Assembly: GCF_002514735.1 (NCBI RefSeq)
Contig: NZ_NBWU01000001.1
Coordinates: 1-64,000 of the forward strand
DNA length: 64,000 bases
Direction: 5' to 3'
From: Sediminicola luteus
Lineage (GTDB): Bacteria > Bacteroidota > Bacteroidia > Flavobacteriales > Flavobacteriaceae
In this document: positions 7,816 through 16,051 of the stretch, piece by piece
How the letters are laid out: each line of letters opens with the position of its first letter
Numbering within the stretch: the stretch's first letter is position 1
Translations under genes and position numbers: made by a program
The notes under the pieces: model-generated
What the model was told of the DNA's origin: nothing
The model's input: the letters and a program-made list of their open reading frames with translations, nothing else
The model's database searches: none

Positions 7816-10600
7816 ACCGGTAAAAACATCGTTACAACCAGTCCAATTTAATAGCCCTTTAAGCCTACAACCCGTTTGTAGGCTTTTTCTGTTTGCCATA
7901 TTTTTTGGGAGCTGGCATACCGTACTGGGGCAAAGCGACTGGCTTACCGAAGCCGAATCGTATCTATATACCGACCCCGAAAAAACACAGAACATAACCG
8001 ATACCCAATGGCCACGTCTTTGGCAAGAAAACCAATGGGAAGCTACACTTACCGCCCTGTTATATGCCAATGAGACCAATTACTATCACGGTCGATTAGG
8101 GGCATTAAAAAGCGGTCTTAGCCGTCAAGATTCTCTAATGCAGCTCATGGGGGCGGGTTTAGATAGCGTGCCTGACCAACTGTACTATAAAGTGTTCGGC
8201 GAATTTCATCGCTTGGGCTATTACCATCGTTTGGGGCAACACGAAAAATCGAGAAAGGTGGCGACCCATTTGTTGGCATTGCTCAAAGACCAGCCTCAAG
8301 AGACCCTGGCCACGGATTATGCCGAGTTTATTACGGCCACCTATGCCACCTTAGCCGTGGGTTTCCAAGATGAATTTCGTTATAACAAAGCCGAAACACA
8401 TTTAAAAGAAGCCCTGCGGTTACATACCCAGTTCAATCACGATCAAGGGACTTTATTGAACACCCAAAACCTGTTGGCCCAACTTTATGCACGACAACAA
8501 AAATGGTCGGCCTCGAACCGCTTATTGACCCAGGCTTTAGATTATTACGAAGCAGTGGGTATTGACCAATTCAAAAACAGTTTTACCTCCTGTGCCATTC
8601 TACTGACCGAAAACCTGTATAAGCAAAAACAAACCGCTTTAGCCCTAATGCATTTAGAGCGTTGGAAGCCCTATATAAAATCGGATTACAAATACTTTGG
8701 CGCCCTACAATTACAGCATGCCCAAATCTTATTGGAGTCCGATGCCTATGACCAAGCTCTCACGTTGACCGAACCCCTATTGCAGCTAGAAAACGGGAAC
8801 AGTCAACCATGGAAACTTAAGGCCCAGGCCCATAACCTATTGGGTGACTATTACGGACGAAAACGGCGTTATAAAACTGCTCAAGAACACTACTTGAACG
8901 CCTATACCATAGAAAACGCTAACAACCCGGCCGGTTACAAACAACCGTGGAATTTTGAAACCCTGAACAAACGTAGCCAAACCTACACCAAACAAAATAC
9001 CGAAACCGCTTGGGATTCCATTATCGCCCTAGGCCATGAAGCGGTACGTAAAATGGAATACCTCCAAAAAATTCACCAAGCCGATGGCGATAAGGCCATT
9101 TTGGCCCAGCAAGTTTTGCCTTTATTGGCCCAAAGTATAACAGCCTGTCACCAAAAATATATGAAGCAGACTGATCGTAAATGGCTGGAATCGGCCTTTT
9201 ATTTCAGTGAGAAAAGCCGGAGCAACATTTTATTGGATGCCCTTCAACGAAATCGGGCTACCACCTACGCCGGAGTACCCCATGATCTACTTGAAAAAGA
9301 AGCCCTTTTAAAAAGACAATTAACGGAACAAGAGACCCCGGCCGAGTCCACTTCATCTTTCGAGACCAAACGCGAGCTGGATTCCTTAATCACCCAACTC
9401 GAAAAATCCTATCCGGCCTATCATAAGTTGAAATACGACCGCAACACCCAATCCCTAATGCAACTGCAACAAAAACTTAGGCCAGGGGAAAGTGTTTTAT
9501 ACTTTATGGTGACCCAAAATTCCGTCTATGGTATGGGCATCACTCTAGACGAGGTCAGCTGGCAAGCCCTAGGTGCCGATGGTAGCGAAGATCCAGCACT
9601 CTCGGAATTCATTGGTTTATTGAGCGACCCGAATTCTGATCTAGAGCAAATCCGAATTTTGGGCAACCGCATTTACCAATCCTATGTAGCCCCCGTGCTT
9701 CCAGAGGAAAGCCAACGGATTATCATTATCCCGGACGGGCGATTGCAAAACCTACCTTTTGAAAGCCTCTACCACTCAGAGAAGGAACAATATCTTTTGG
9801 AAAAAGCACCCATAAGTTACACACACTCGGCCACGCTTTTCGATCAATTACAAAACAACACAGCCCAAACCAACGCCAAAACCCTGGTTCTCGCCCCTAG
9901 TTTTACAACTGCGGACGGTTTTTCTCCTTTAGCCCATAACCAACGGGAAGCGGAAACGGTAACCGAAAATTTCCCAGGCCAAGTCCGAGCTGGTAACTCG
10001 GCCAGCTTGACCCAATTTAAACTAGACGCATCTAATTACGGCATTATACATTTCGCCACACATGCCCAAGTAAACGATTCCGTTCCCGACGCTTCGTTTT
10101 TAGCTTTAAGTCCTACCGAAAAGACTCATCGCTTGTTCATCCAAGACCTATACAATCTACGTATCCCCAGTCAGCTGGTAACCTTAAGTGCTTGTAGTAC
10201 AGAGCAGGGCAAACAAATTCAAGGTGAAGGGGCCAGCAGTCTGGCCAGGGCCTTTTTTTATAGTGGTACACAAGCTTTGGTCTCTACCCATTGGCAGATT
10301 AATGACCGATCTACCGCCCAGATCATGAAAGGGTTTTATGGGGCATTGGCCCAAGGCATGCCAAAAGATGAAGCGTTATTTAATGCCCGGACCCAATTTT
10401 TAAGCACCCATAAATTCGATGGATATGCCCACCCCTATTTTTGGGCGCCCTTTGTTTTAAAAGGGAATAGACAACCTATAAAAAACGAAGGTTTACCAGA
10501 TTATTTTTGGAAATACGCCTTAGCGGGCTTGGCCTTGGGTACGTTAGGGATGCTTTACTCTAAAAGATTCCGTAATTCCTCGGCCTCTTCTACACTATAG
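7766..10600 (+). CDS. TPR and CHAT domain membrane protein (caspase-like protease fold)
   Basis: A hydrophobic segment LFLFAIFFGSW ending VLGQ serves as signal peptide. Several TPR-like helices follow, then a CHAT domain in the last third. The predicted catalytic pair is His in HFATHAQ and Cys in LVTLSACST, both intact. A transmembrane helix (WKYALAGLALGTLGMLY) near the C-terminus anchors it. CHAT proteins are caspase/separase relatives that cleave partner proteins; the target here is unknown. The start is unclear: ATG 7766 gives a 944-residue product with an oddly long N-region, and no ATG, GTG or TTG lies closer to the signal. A terminator hairpin (7862-7889) sits inside the frame. Confidence 0.85.
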   Translation: MTKKETIAISKKNWSSEPVKTSLQPVQFNSPLSLQPVCRLFLFAIFFGSWHTVLGQSDWLTEAESYLYTDPEKTQNITDTQWPRLWQENQWEATLTALLYANETNYYHGRLGALKSGLSRQDSLMQLMGAGLDSVPDQLYYKVFGEFHRLGYYHRLGQHEKSRKVATHLLALLKDQPQETLATDYAEFITATYATLAVGFQDEFRYNKAETHLKEALRLHTQFNHDQGTLLNTQNLLAQLYARQQKWSASNRLLTQALDYYEAVGIDQFKNSFTSCAILLTENLYKQKQTALALMHLERWKPYIKSDYKYFGALQLQHAQILLESDAYDQALTLTEPLLQLENGNSQPWKLKAQAHNLLGDYYGRKRRYKTAQEHYLNAYTIENANNPAGYKQPWNFETLNKRSQTYTKQNTETAWDSIIALGHEAVRKMEYLQKIHQADGDKAILAQQVLPLLAQSITACHQKYMKQTDRKWLESAFYFSEKSRSNILLDALQRNRATTYAGVPHDLLEKEALLKRQLTEQETPAESTSSFETKRELDSLITQLEKSYPAYHKLKYDRNTQSLMQLQQKLRPGESVLYFMVTQNSVYGMGITLDEVSWQALGADGSEDPALSEFIGLLSDPNSDLEQIRILGNRIYQSYVAPVLPEESQRIIIIPDGRLQNLPFESLYHSEKEQYLLEKAPISYTHSATLFDQLQNNTAQTNAKTLVLAPSFTTADGFSPLAHNQREAETVTENFPGQVRAGNSASLTQFKLDASNYGIIHFATHAQVNDSVPDASFLALSPTEKTHRLFIQDLYNLRIPSQLVTLSACSTEQGKQIQGEGASSLARAFFYSGTQALVSTHWQINDRSTAQIMKGFYGALAQGMPKDEALFNARTQFLSTHKFDGYAHPYFWAPFVLKGNRQPIKNEGLPDYFWKYALAGLALGTLGMLYSKRFRNSSASSTL
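7862..7889 (+). terminator. Intrinsic terminator after the lipoprotein gene, inside the CHAT frame
   Basis: AGCCTACAA (7862-7870) and TTGTAGGCT (7876-7884) form a perfect 9-bp stem with a 5-base loop, followed by TTTTCTGTTT. Its position 47 bases past the lipoprotein stop is normal for a terminator, but it also lies within the 5' part of the CHAT reading frame. It may attenuate CHAT expression, or the true CHAT start may be downstream of it. Confidence 0.65.
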
Positions 10601-11346
10601 CCTTTGTTTCGTACCAATTCCTTCAAACAAAAATCCAATAGTTCTTCTGCCTCATGAGCTTTATAACCTTTATTTCTTGCTATTTCAGTCAAATAAGGTA
10701 TCGCCGCCTCTGGACTTTCCCTAGTGAACAATAAAGCTATATACCATTTCGATTCCAGCGTAAAGTCCCCTCCTTGGACCATCACGGATTTAAATTGCCC
10801 GTAGGCCGCGCTATACTCCTTTTCGGCCAAATAGGCCTGACCTAAAAAAAAGTGGTACTTAGGTACATCAGATCGTGACGCCAATTTCTTTAAAGCAGAA
10901 ATCGCCCTGCTATAATCGCCCGCATCATAGGCCGCAAAAGCAATCTGTTCTATATCATCATTAGTATCAGCACTTCTGGAAATACTTACAACGGTATTAG
11001 GATAGGCTTCATAATATTGCTCAAAAGTATCGCGCCCAGCACCGACATTAGAGCTTAGATACCACAACAAAGAAGTAAGCAGTAACAAGGCCAAACTAGC
11101 GGCCATGGCCAGGAAGGATTTACTCTCTCTCCATGACTTGGGTCTTTCTTCAAGGGCCTCTAATTTGACCTTTAAACGCTTGCGTTCGTTCAAGGCTATA
11201 GCCTTGCCCAAATCGTATTCGAACGCCAATTTTTCATCCAAAACAGGGCCCTGTGCCCTTAACTGGGCCAATCGTTGGGCCTGGGCCTCGGTAAGCGTAT
11301 CTTGAAGATAGGCCTTTTGCAAGCTATCCAATTCAGACTGTTCCAT
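10555..11346 (-). CDS. Single-pass membrane protein with TPR-like domain, possible anti-sigma factor
   Basis: The 263-residue product has a cytoplasmic N-terminal helical region (about 1-75), one transmembrane helix (about 82-100: SFLAMAASLALLLLTSLLWY) and a periplasmic TPR-like region. The C-terminus holds two imperfect copies of a (V/A)RNKGY...EEAEEL unit, suggesting a small internal duplication. It is encoded 4 bases after the sigma-factor gene and is surely co-transcribed with it. This order and topology fit an anti-sigma factor, although no zinc-binding HxxxCxxC motif is seen. Its last 46 bases overlap the 3' end of the convergent CHAT gene. Confidence 0.75.
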   Translation of the reverse strand: MEQSELDSLQKAYLQDTLTEAQAQRLAQLRAQGPVLDEKLAFEYDLGKAIALNERKRLKVKLEALEERPKSWRESKSFLAMAASLALLLLTSLLWYLSSNVGAGRDTFEQYYEAYPNTVVSISRSADTNDDIEQIAFAAYDAGDYSRAISALKKLASRSDVPKYHFFLGQAYLAEKEYSAAYGQFKSVMVQGGDFTLESKWYIALLFTRESPEAAIPYLTEIARNKGYKAHEAEELLDFCLKELVRNKGYSVEEAEELRNLLE

Positions 11347-11350
11347 GTGA

Positions 11351-11899
11351 TTATCTCATGCGTTCTTTTAGTGTCTTTAAACAGCGCGATTTTTGGCTTT
11401 TAACCACATTATCGCTACTATAGTTTCCTTTTTTACGTATGGTGGCAATATCATAACCCTGATAATAAAACCATTTTAGCACCTCCTGGCATTTCTTGCC
11501 CAACAAAGCAAACTGATGGGCCAAGATTCGCTGTCGTTCCGTAGGTGTTTCTTCTTCCCCATCGAAAACCGATTCTTCCTCAGTTTGGTTATCCAAAATT
11601 GTATCGGCATATACCAAACGGCCCGTTTTACGCAAATGTTCCCGGATCTTGTTTTTTCCGATCGCCAGTATATAGGTTCCTATACTACTTTTCAATTCCT
11701 GTAGTTTTCCACTGGCCACATTCTGATAAAAAACGATATAGGCTTCCTGATAAATATCGAGCAAGTCGTGGTCGTTTAGCCCGTATTTACGCCCAAAATT
11801 CAAAAAGACCGCGCGGTGTTTTCTATACACCGATTCGAACGCCTTTTCAGATCCGCCACGCAACGCCTCCAGCAACCGCATTTCCTTGCCTCTATCCAT
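11351..11899 (-). CDS. RNA polymerase sigma factor, sigma-70 family, ECF-like
   Basis: The 182-residue product has a region 2 segment (AFESVYRKHRAVFLNFGRKYG, then LDIYQEAYIVFYQ) and a region 4 helix-turn-helix near 135-180 (CQEVLKWFYYQGYDIATIRKK, then KSQKSRCLKTLKE). Length and two-region layout are those of ECF-type sigma factors. It would direct RNA polymerase to a small regulon, plausibly the flanking envelope genes. The TPR membrane protein follows immediately in the same operon. Region 4 is closer to Bacteroidetes 'sigma-70 family' proteins than to FecI-type SusC/D regulators. Confidence 0.9.
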   Translation of the reverse strand: MDRGKEMRLLEALRGGSEKAFESVYRKHRAVFLNFGRKYGLNDHDLLDIYQEAYIVFYQNVASGKLQELKSSIGTYILAIGKNKIREHLRKTGRLVYADTILDNQTEEESVFDGEEETPTERQRILAHQFALLGKKCQEVLKWFYYQGYDIATIRKKGNYSSDNVVKSQKSRCLKTLKERMR

Positions 11900-11953
11900 T
11901 TAATGAAATCAATCGGCTAAAGTTAACATCATTATAAAAAAAACAACCCTCCA

Positions 11954-11983
11954 TGTTAACCTTTTTACCATCACTTCATTAAG
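11954..11983 (+). promoter_or_regulatory. Candidate alternative-sigma promoter, copy 2
   Basis: TGTTAACCTTT (11954-11964), 12 bases, then CATTAAG (11977-11983), with the same upstream CCCTCC context as the copy at 7243. It points toward the secreted-protein and collagen-like genes on the plus strand and lies in the intergenic region upstream of the divergent sigma gene. A further GTTAACC follows at 11985-11991. Confidence 0.45.
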
Positions 11984-12122
11984 CGTTAACCAAACATACC
12001 TAAGACATGAGATTAGACAACCTGATTTGTCTGCTTTTTCCCGCTTGGCAATCCATAACCTATCAAATCACCATTAAATAGAAACGAAACCAATGAATTT
12101 TATTAACAAAAACCATATCCCA

Positions 12123-12710
12123 ATGAAAAAATGTATTTCAACCCTTGCCGTATTGCTTATCGGTATGGGTACTTACGCACAAATCAATGTAAACCAGCCA
12201 AAAATCTCGCCCAAGCTTAAACCCGTGTTGAACACCAATATAAAGATAGATCCCATAGACCTAAATATGAATATGGATAATATTCGTATTGGTATTGAAT
12301 CTGGGAAAAAATGCTATCTGATAAAAGGGGTTGCCAATGGCCTTTTTAAACTTGAGCGCGGTGATTTTGCCAATAACGTAGTCGGGTATTTCGAAAATTT
12401 CAAATACCTATACACCGAGGCCGGGTATCTGAGAAGCGACAATAAACTGTTGCGAAACGACAAGAGATTTAAGAGTGGGAATCATTTTGAGGTCTTGATA
12501 TACCCGGACCGAAACGACAAAAGGCTCGTTAACAAAAATATGGTAAAGGTAACCTGGTGGACACCAGAGTTACAACTACGCACCTTTTCCCTTAAAAACG
12601 TTTCGGTACGCTACCAAAAGCAGGGTATTTTAATTACCGGCGACCACGAAATAGAGGGCAACCCCATGGGCTTTAGTTTCTCTATTACCCAAACCACCTG
12701 TTTACAATAA
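12123..12710 (+). CDS. Secreted protein of unknown function
   Basis: The 195-residue product starts MKKCISTLAVLLIGMGTYAQ, a normal signal peptide. An ATG at 12093 would add ten residues ahead of it and is less likely. The mature protein begins with an Asn/Lys/Pro-rich linker (about 20-50), then a beta-rich domain with one internal Cys (GKKCYLIKG) and one near the C-terminus (TTCLQ) that could pair. No family recognised. It is divergent from the sigma-factor operon and immediately upstream of the two collagen-like lipoproteins, suggesting co-regulation. Confidence 0.7.
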   Translation: MKKCISTLAVLLIGMGTYAQINVNQPKISPKLKPVLNTNIKIDPIDLNMNMDNIRIGIESGKKCYLIKGVANGLFKLERGDFANNVVGYFENFKYLYTEAGYLRSDNKLLRNDKRFKSGNHFEVLIYPDRNDKRLVNKNMVKVTWWTPELQLRTFSLKNVSVRYQKQGILITGDHEIEGNPMGFSFSITQTTCLQ

Positions 12711-12736
12711 CCTAGTATTTAAATTAAATCGATAAT

Positions 12737-13426
12737 ATGAAGATTACAATGAAATTGGGCCATGCCCTACTACTTGTCCTGAGCCTTGTTTTGATGGTTT
12801 CTTGTGAAGGAGACCAAGGCGAGATCGGCCCACGGGGTATACAAGGCGAACCGGGGCGCGACGGCGTAGATGGCACCAACGGAGTCGATGGTTCCGATGG
12901 CCAAGACGGCCAGGATGGCGTTGATGGCCAGAATGGACAAGATGGAGAAAACGGTGAGGACGGGGCAGACGGAAATGCCAATGTAATCGCCTCGGATTGG
13001 TTTGGGCCAACCGACCAATATTTTACCGTTAACGGTTATGCGAGATTCGCTGAATTCAATCGTGAAGTACCCGAATTGACCACAGCGATCATAGAAAACG
13101 GCACCATTCTGGTGTATGCTAAACTACCTAGTATTGTACCCGATCTTCTCCCTACAGGGCATATCTCACAATTACCCCTACAGATTAACCCAGGTAACCC
13201 CAGAAACGAATGGCACTTTGCCTATTTCGCTGGGGAAGGCAACTTGAAAATACGATTGACCCGTTTGGGATCGGCCACACCAGCCACCTATAGTTTTTCA
13301 AGCTCCCATAGGTTTCGCTACATCATAATTCCGGCCAATATCGCATCAACTACCGGAAAAACGGCAATAGACTATACCCAAATGAATTACGAAGAACTTA
13401 CCACCCATTTTAATCTTAAACCTTAA
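12737..13426 (+). CDS. Collagen-like lipoprotein 1 (Gly-X-Y repeats)
   Basis: The 229-residue product has a lipobox VSC (Cys about 23) followed at once by about 18 Gly-X-Y triplets (from GDQGEIGPRG through DGQDGQDG to DGADG). It then has a globular beta-rich domain beginning NANVIASDW. The triplets are Asp/Gln/Asn-rich with few Pro, as in other bacterial collagen-like proteins. This predicts a trimeric, lipid-anchored stalk carrying a C-terminal head on the cell surface. The next gene is a paralogue four bases downstream. The DNA of the repeat region is a 9-base-periodic GAYGGC-type array. Confidence 0.85.
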   Translation: MKITMKLGHALLLVLSLVLMVSCEGDQGEIGPRGIQGEPGRDGVDGTNGVDGSDGQDGQDGVDGQNGQDGENGEDGADGNANVIASDWFGPTDQYFTVNGYARFAEFNREVPELTTAIIENGTILVYAKLPSIVPDLLPTGHISQLPLQINPGNPRNEWHFAYFAGEGNLKIRLTRLGSATPATYSFSSSHRFRYIIIPANIASTTGKTAIDYTQMNYEELTTHFNLKP

Positions 13427-13430
13427 TCAC

Positions 13431-14054
13431 ATGTACAATACAAATAAAATCACTGACAAACTTCGACTAAGACACATTCTCAGCCTTATCATCTTAATGG
13501 TCGGCTTGACCGGATTTACAGCTTGCGAAGGCGACCAAGGCGAAATGGGTCCCGCAGGCATAAACGGACAAGATGGTCGCGACGGGGTAGATGGCCAAGA
13601 TGGGGAAGATGGTAATGCCAATGTGATTTCAATTCCCTGGACAGATGTCACTTTTGGCGGATTTGGAATTATCCGTCGCCAATGGTTTGAAATAGATGAC
13701 ACACGCATTACACAAGAGGTTTTAGATAATTACGCCGTTTTGGGTTTTATAAAGATAATCGGGGAGGATATAGTTTATTCTTTGCCAGTAAAATTCCCAA
13801 TATCAAAGTTGATTCTAAATAATTATTTAACCTTAAATACCTATACGCTTCATATAGACGATGAAGGTTCTGGCCCAATGGAAGTGCCAGACCCTGGTGT
13901 TATTAAAGTACGCTATGTACTCATAGAAGCCACTAGCATGGCGCCCACTGGCAAATCGGGGCACTCTGAACCCTCTGCCCTTCAAAAAATGCTGGATGCC
14001 GGTATCGATACCACCGATTACAATGCCGTGGCCCAATATCTAAACTTGGAGTAG
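13431..14054 (+). CDS. Collagen-like lipoprotein 2, tandem paralogue
   Basis: The 207-residue product has lipobox TAC followed by EGDQGEMGPAG, a shorter collagen-like tract of about 11 triplets ending DGEDGNANVIS, then a head domain with a NANVIS/IPW start like its neighbour (NANVIAS/DW). The heads diverge after that but both end in a Tyr-Asn/Gln...(Y/H)LNLE or HFNLKP-type tail. It probably arose by duplication of the upstream gene. The two genes are spaced by four bases and share one terminator at 14082. Confidence 0.85.
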   Translation: MYNTNKITDKLRLRHILSLIILMVGLTGFTACEGDQGEMGPAGINGQDGRDGVDGQDGEDGNANVISIPWTDVTFGGFGIIRRQWFEIDDTRITQEVLDNYAVLGFIKIIGEDIVYSLPVKFPISKLILNNYLTLNTYTLHIDDEGSGPMEVPDPGVIKVRYVLIEATSMAPTGKSGHSEPSALQKMLDAGIDTTDYNAVAQYLNLE

Positions 14055-14081
14055 GACACCGTTTTTAAAGCGTGTCGTATA

Positions 14082-14122
14082 AAAGGTTGCCCAATACCAA
14101 AGGGCAACCTTTATTTTTTTTT
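14082..14122 (+). terminator. Strong intrinsic terminator after the collagen-like genes
   Basis: AAAGGTTGCCC (14082-14092) pairs with GGGCAACCTTT (14102-14112), an 11-bp stem, followed by ATTTTTTTTT. The 3' arm overlaps the last codons of the convergent lipB gene. Confidence 0.85.
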
Positions 14123-14818
14123 GAATTCAGCCTCGAAAAGGCTGGTAAAATGGGCCAGTAATTTTTGTTTTACTTCTTCCATGGGTACTTCGGCCTTGCC
14201 CAATTCTACATTTAAGGAAGTAACCGCCTTGTCTTTGATCCCGCAGGGTATCATTAAATCGAAATATCCCAAATCGGCATTAACGTTCAATGCAAAGCCA
14301 TGCATGGTTACCCACCTACTGGCACGTACGCCCATGGCACAGATCTTACGCGCAAAAGGGGTACCCACATCGAGCCAGACCCCGGTTTCGCCTTCCGATC
14401 GTTCGGCTTTTAAACCGTATTCGGCCAAGGTACGTATGACCATTTCTTCCAATAACCGCAGGTATTTATGTATGTCGGTAAAGAAATTCTCGAGATCTAA
14501 AATAGGATAACCCACGATTTGGCCCGGGCCATGGTAGGTAATATCGCCCCCACGGTTTATCTTATAAAAACTGGCCCCCTTGGCATCTAGCTGGGCCTGA
14601 TCTACCAACAAGTTGGCCATATCGCCACTTTTGCCCAGGGTATATACATGAGGGTGTTCTACGAACAAAAAATGGTTCCGGGTCGTTTCTTGGGCATTTT
14701 GCCTTCGGTTACGGATCTTGGTATCTACAATGGCTTGGAAAAGCCCTTCTTGATAGTCCCAGGTTTCTTTATAATCTTTTAGACCGAGGTCTTGTAGTTC
14801 AATGGTTTTGTTACCCAT
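14111..14818 (-). CDS. lipB: Lipoyl(octanoyl) transferase
   Basis: It moves octanoate from acyl carrier protein to lipoyl domains of 2-oxoacid dehydrogenases and the glycine cleavage system. The family signature RGGDITYHGPGQIVGYP is complete at about 84-100. The catalytic lysine and cysteine motifs are also present: the segment MGVRASRWVTMHGFALN and IPCGIKDKAVTSL with the active-site Cys. Length (235) is normal. Its start shares one base with the stop of the upstream lipoprotein gene (TAATG), so the two are translationally coupled. Confidence 0.96.
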   Translation of the reverse strand: MGNKTIELQDLGLKDYKETWDYQEGLFQAIVDTKIRNRRQNAQETTRNHFLFVEHPHVYTLGKSGDMANLLVDQAQLDAKGASFYKINRGGDITYHGPGQIVGYPILDLENFFTDIHKYLRLLEEMVIRTLAEYGLKAERSEGETGVWLDVGTPFARKICAMGVRASRWVTMHGFALNVNADLGYFDLMIPCGIKDKAVTSLNVELGKAEVPMEEVKQKLLAHFTSLFEAEFKKK

Positions 14819-15600
14819 TAGCGTTCAAATTCGACTTCTATATCAAAATACTCCAACTCTTCCTTCATCTTCTTTAGTGGTCCGGTGACTTCTACAGACT
14901 TGAAGTCGGAACCGATCTTGGCGTTCGGATTGCTCACCGACTTTACCTTGTACGGAAAACGGTAGACCTGTTTGATCTGTAGCATATCCATAAACTGGCC
15001 CATTTCGCCACCGAAAATAGAGTCTTTTTGCGCTATGAATTCCTGCCTGGCCTTTTCAGTCATTTTACGGCTGAAATTCTTTTTACTAAAGTGTGTCGTG
15101 TACGACTGCCCCATTTGAAGGAAATCGTCGTCTCCATCTTTTTTCTTTTCCTTGGGTTTACCCCCACCTTTGCTAACCATTTCGCCCAGGTATTCGCCAT
15201 CCAATTCGCCCATGGCGGTGAACATTTCGGTTAGGTTATCGAGGTTTTTAAAAGGCATATCCAAGGCAAACTCCATTTTACCGGCCGCTTCATCCTCTAC
15301 ATACCCGAACTTCATGGGACGCAGTAACTCCAAGTTCCGTTGATCTTTGGCAGGCAAGAGCTTTATACTGTCCTTGCGTTCATCCAAAATGTCGGCAAAA
15401 TGCACGGTGGTATCGCGGGCTACCCGAGATTCTTGTGCCGTACTGTCCATACCCTCTTTGGCAGCCGCCATAACCTCCGACATATCCATACCCACGGAAT
15501 AATTACCACTCCCGTTTTTTTCAAAGACGAATTCCTCTTTTAATTGACAGCTTCCTAAAACAAGGGGCAATACAAGACCCAAAAACAAAATTTTCCGCAT
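14818..15600 (-). CDS. Lipoprotein of unknown function
   Basis: The 260-residue product starts MRKILFLGLVLPLVLGSC, with lipobox LGSC. The ATG at 15600 is chosen over a longer frame because the signal peptide begins there. The mature protein has a FVFEKNGSGNYSVGMDMS beta-hairpin start and a Lys/Asp-rich loop (PKEKKKDGDDD). The tail resembles the unassigned 'EFVF.KDGSG' lipoproteins of Bacteroidetes. No catalytic motif. It is co-transcribed with lipB, with a TATTTTTG -7 box at 15641-15648 just upstream. Confidence 0.75.
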   Translation of the reverse strand: MRKILFLGLVLPLVLGSCQLKEEFVFEKNGSGNYSVGMDMSEVMAAAKEGMDSTAQESRVARDTTVHFADILDERKDSIKLLPAKDQRNLELLRPMKFGYVEDEAAGKMEFALDMPFKNLDNLTEMFTAMGELDGEYLGEMVSKGGGKPKEKKKDGDDDFLQMGQSYTTHFSKKNFSRKMTEKARQEFIAQKDSIFGGEMGQFMDMLQIKQVYRFPYKVKSVSNPNAKIGSDFKSVEVTGPLKKMKEELEYFDIEVEFER

Positions 15601-15640
15601 GGTTTGATGGTTATGCCCCGGTTCGTTCCGAAAGGCCCTG

Positions 15641-15648
15641 CAAAAATA
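15641..15648 (-). promoter_or_regulatory. -7 promoter box of the lipoprotein-lipB operon
   Basis: CAAAAATA on the plus strand reads TATTTTTG on the minus strand, matching TAnnTTTG, about 40 bases upstream of the ATG at 15600. The -33 TTG is not clear. Confidence 0.45.
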
Positions 15649-15821
15649 CGAAATAGGACGGAGGGTAAGCCTACTACTTTTGCTTGGAAAATAAACCAAA
15701 AAAATCCGAATTGGGAGAAACCTCTACAAACCTAGTCACTCCAAAACGACCTCGGAAAGCCTATCGCAAGGGTTTCGCCATCATAAAACATTACTGGTCA
15801 ACCGTATTGCCCTCAGCCCGA

Positions 15822-15844
15822 CCTTCTCCCTGAGGGAGAGGGGG
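15822..15844. repeat. Dispersed palindromic repeat, copy 1 of 3
   Basis: A CYTCTCCC...GGGAGAGG hairpin is preceded by CCTCAGCCCG. The same layout, CCTCACCC-CGGCC followed by a CCCCTCTC/GAGAGGGG hairpin, recurs at 45852 and 50524, always intergenic and always in the same orientation. The surrounding 15700-15892 interval holds no gene. Confidence 0.55.
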
Positions 15845-15892
15845 ATTTGAAGCCAAATACAAAGTTACCCACCCTAAAGTGGACTTGGCATC

Positions 15893-16051
15893 TTAATTAT
15901 CCGGGTTGTTCAAAATCACCAAGGCAGCGATTACCCCGGGCACCCAGCCGCAGAGGGTTAACAGAAATACGATAAGTATGGATCCGCAACCTTTCCCGAT
16001 TACGGAAAGGGGCGGAAACAATATCGCTAATAATACGCGTAAAAAACTCAT
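15893..16051 (-). CDS. YqaE/Pmp3 family small membrane protein
   Basis: A 52-residue frame read by eye: it starts MSFLRVLLAILFPPLSVI, continues with GKGCGSILIVFLLTLCGWVP and ends GVIAALVILNNPDN. These two hydrophobic helices with the FPPLSV, LTLCGWVPG and ALVIL signatures are those of the YqaE/Pmp3 (UPF0057) family, proteolipids linked to stress and membrane potential. Length matches the family exactly. It is a single gene, divergent from lysS. Its leader carries an ATCAATCAATCA stretch also seen upstream of the acidic repeat gene at 21736. Confidence 0.93.
   Translation of the reverse strand: MSFLRVLLAILFPPLSVIGKGCGSILIVFLLTLCGWVPGVIAALVILNNPDN

Noticed and set aside
12724-13018. Three Pro/Ser-rich ORFs antisense to collagen-like gene 1
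   Set aside because: Shadows of the Gly-X-Y repeat; the plus-strand gene has lipobox and head domain.
13427-13708. ORF antisense to collagen-like gene 2
   Set aside because: Same reason: complementary reading of triplet repeats.
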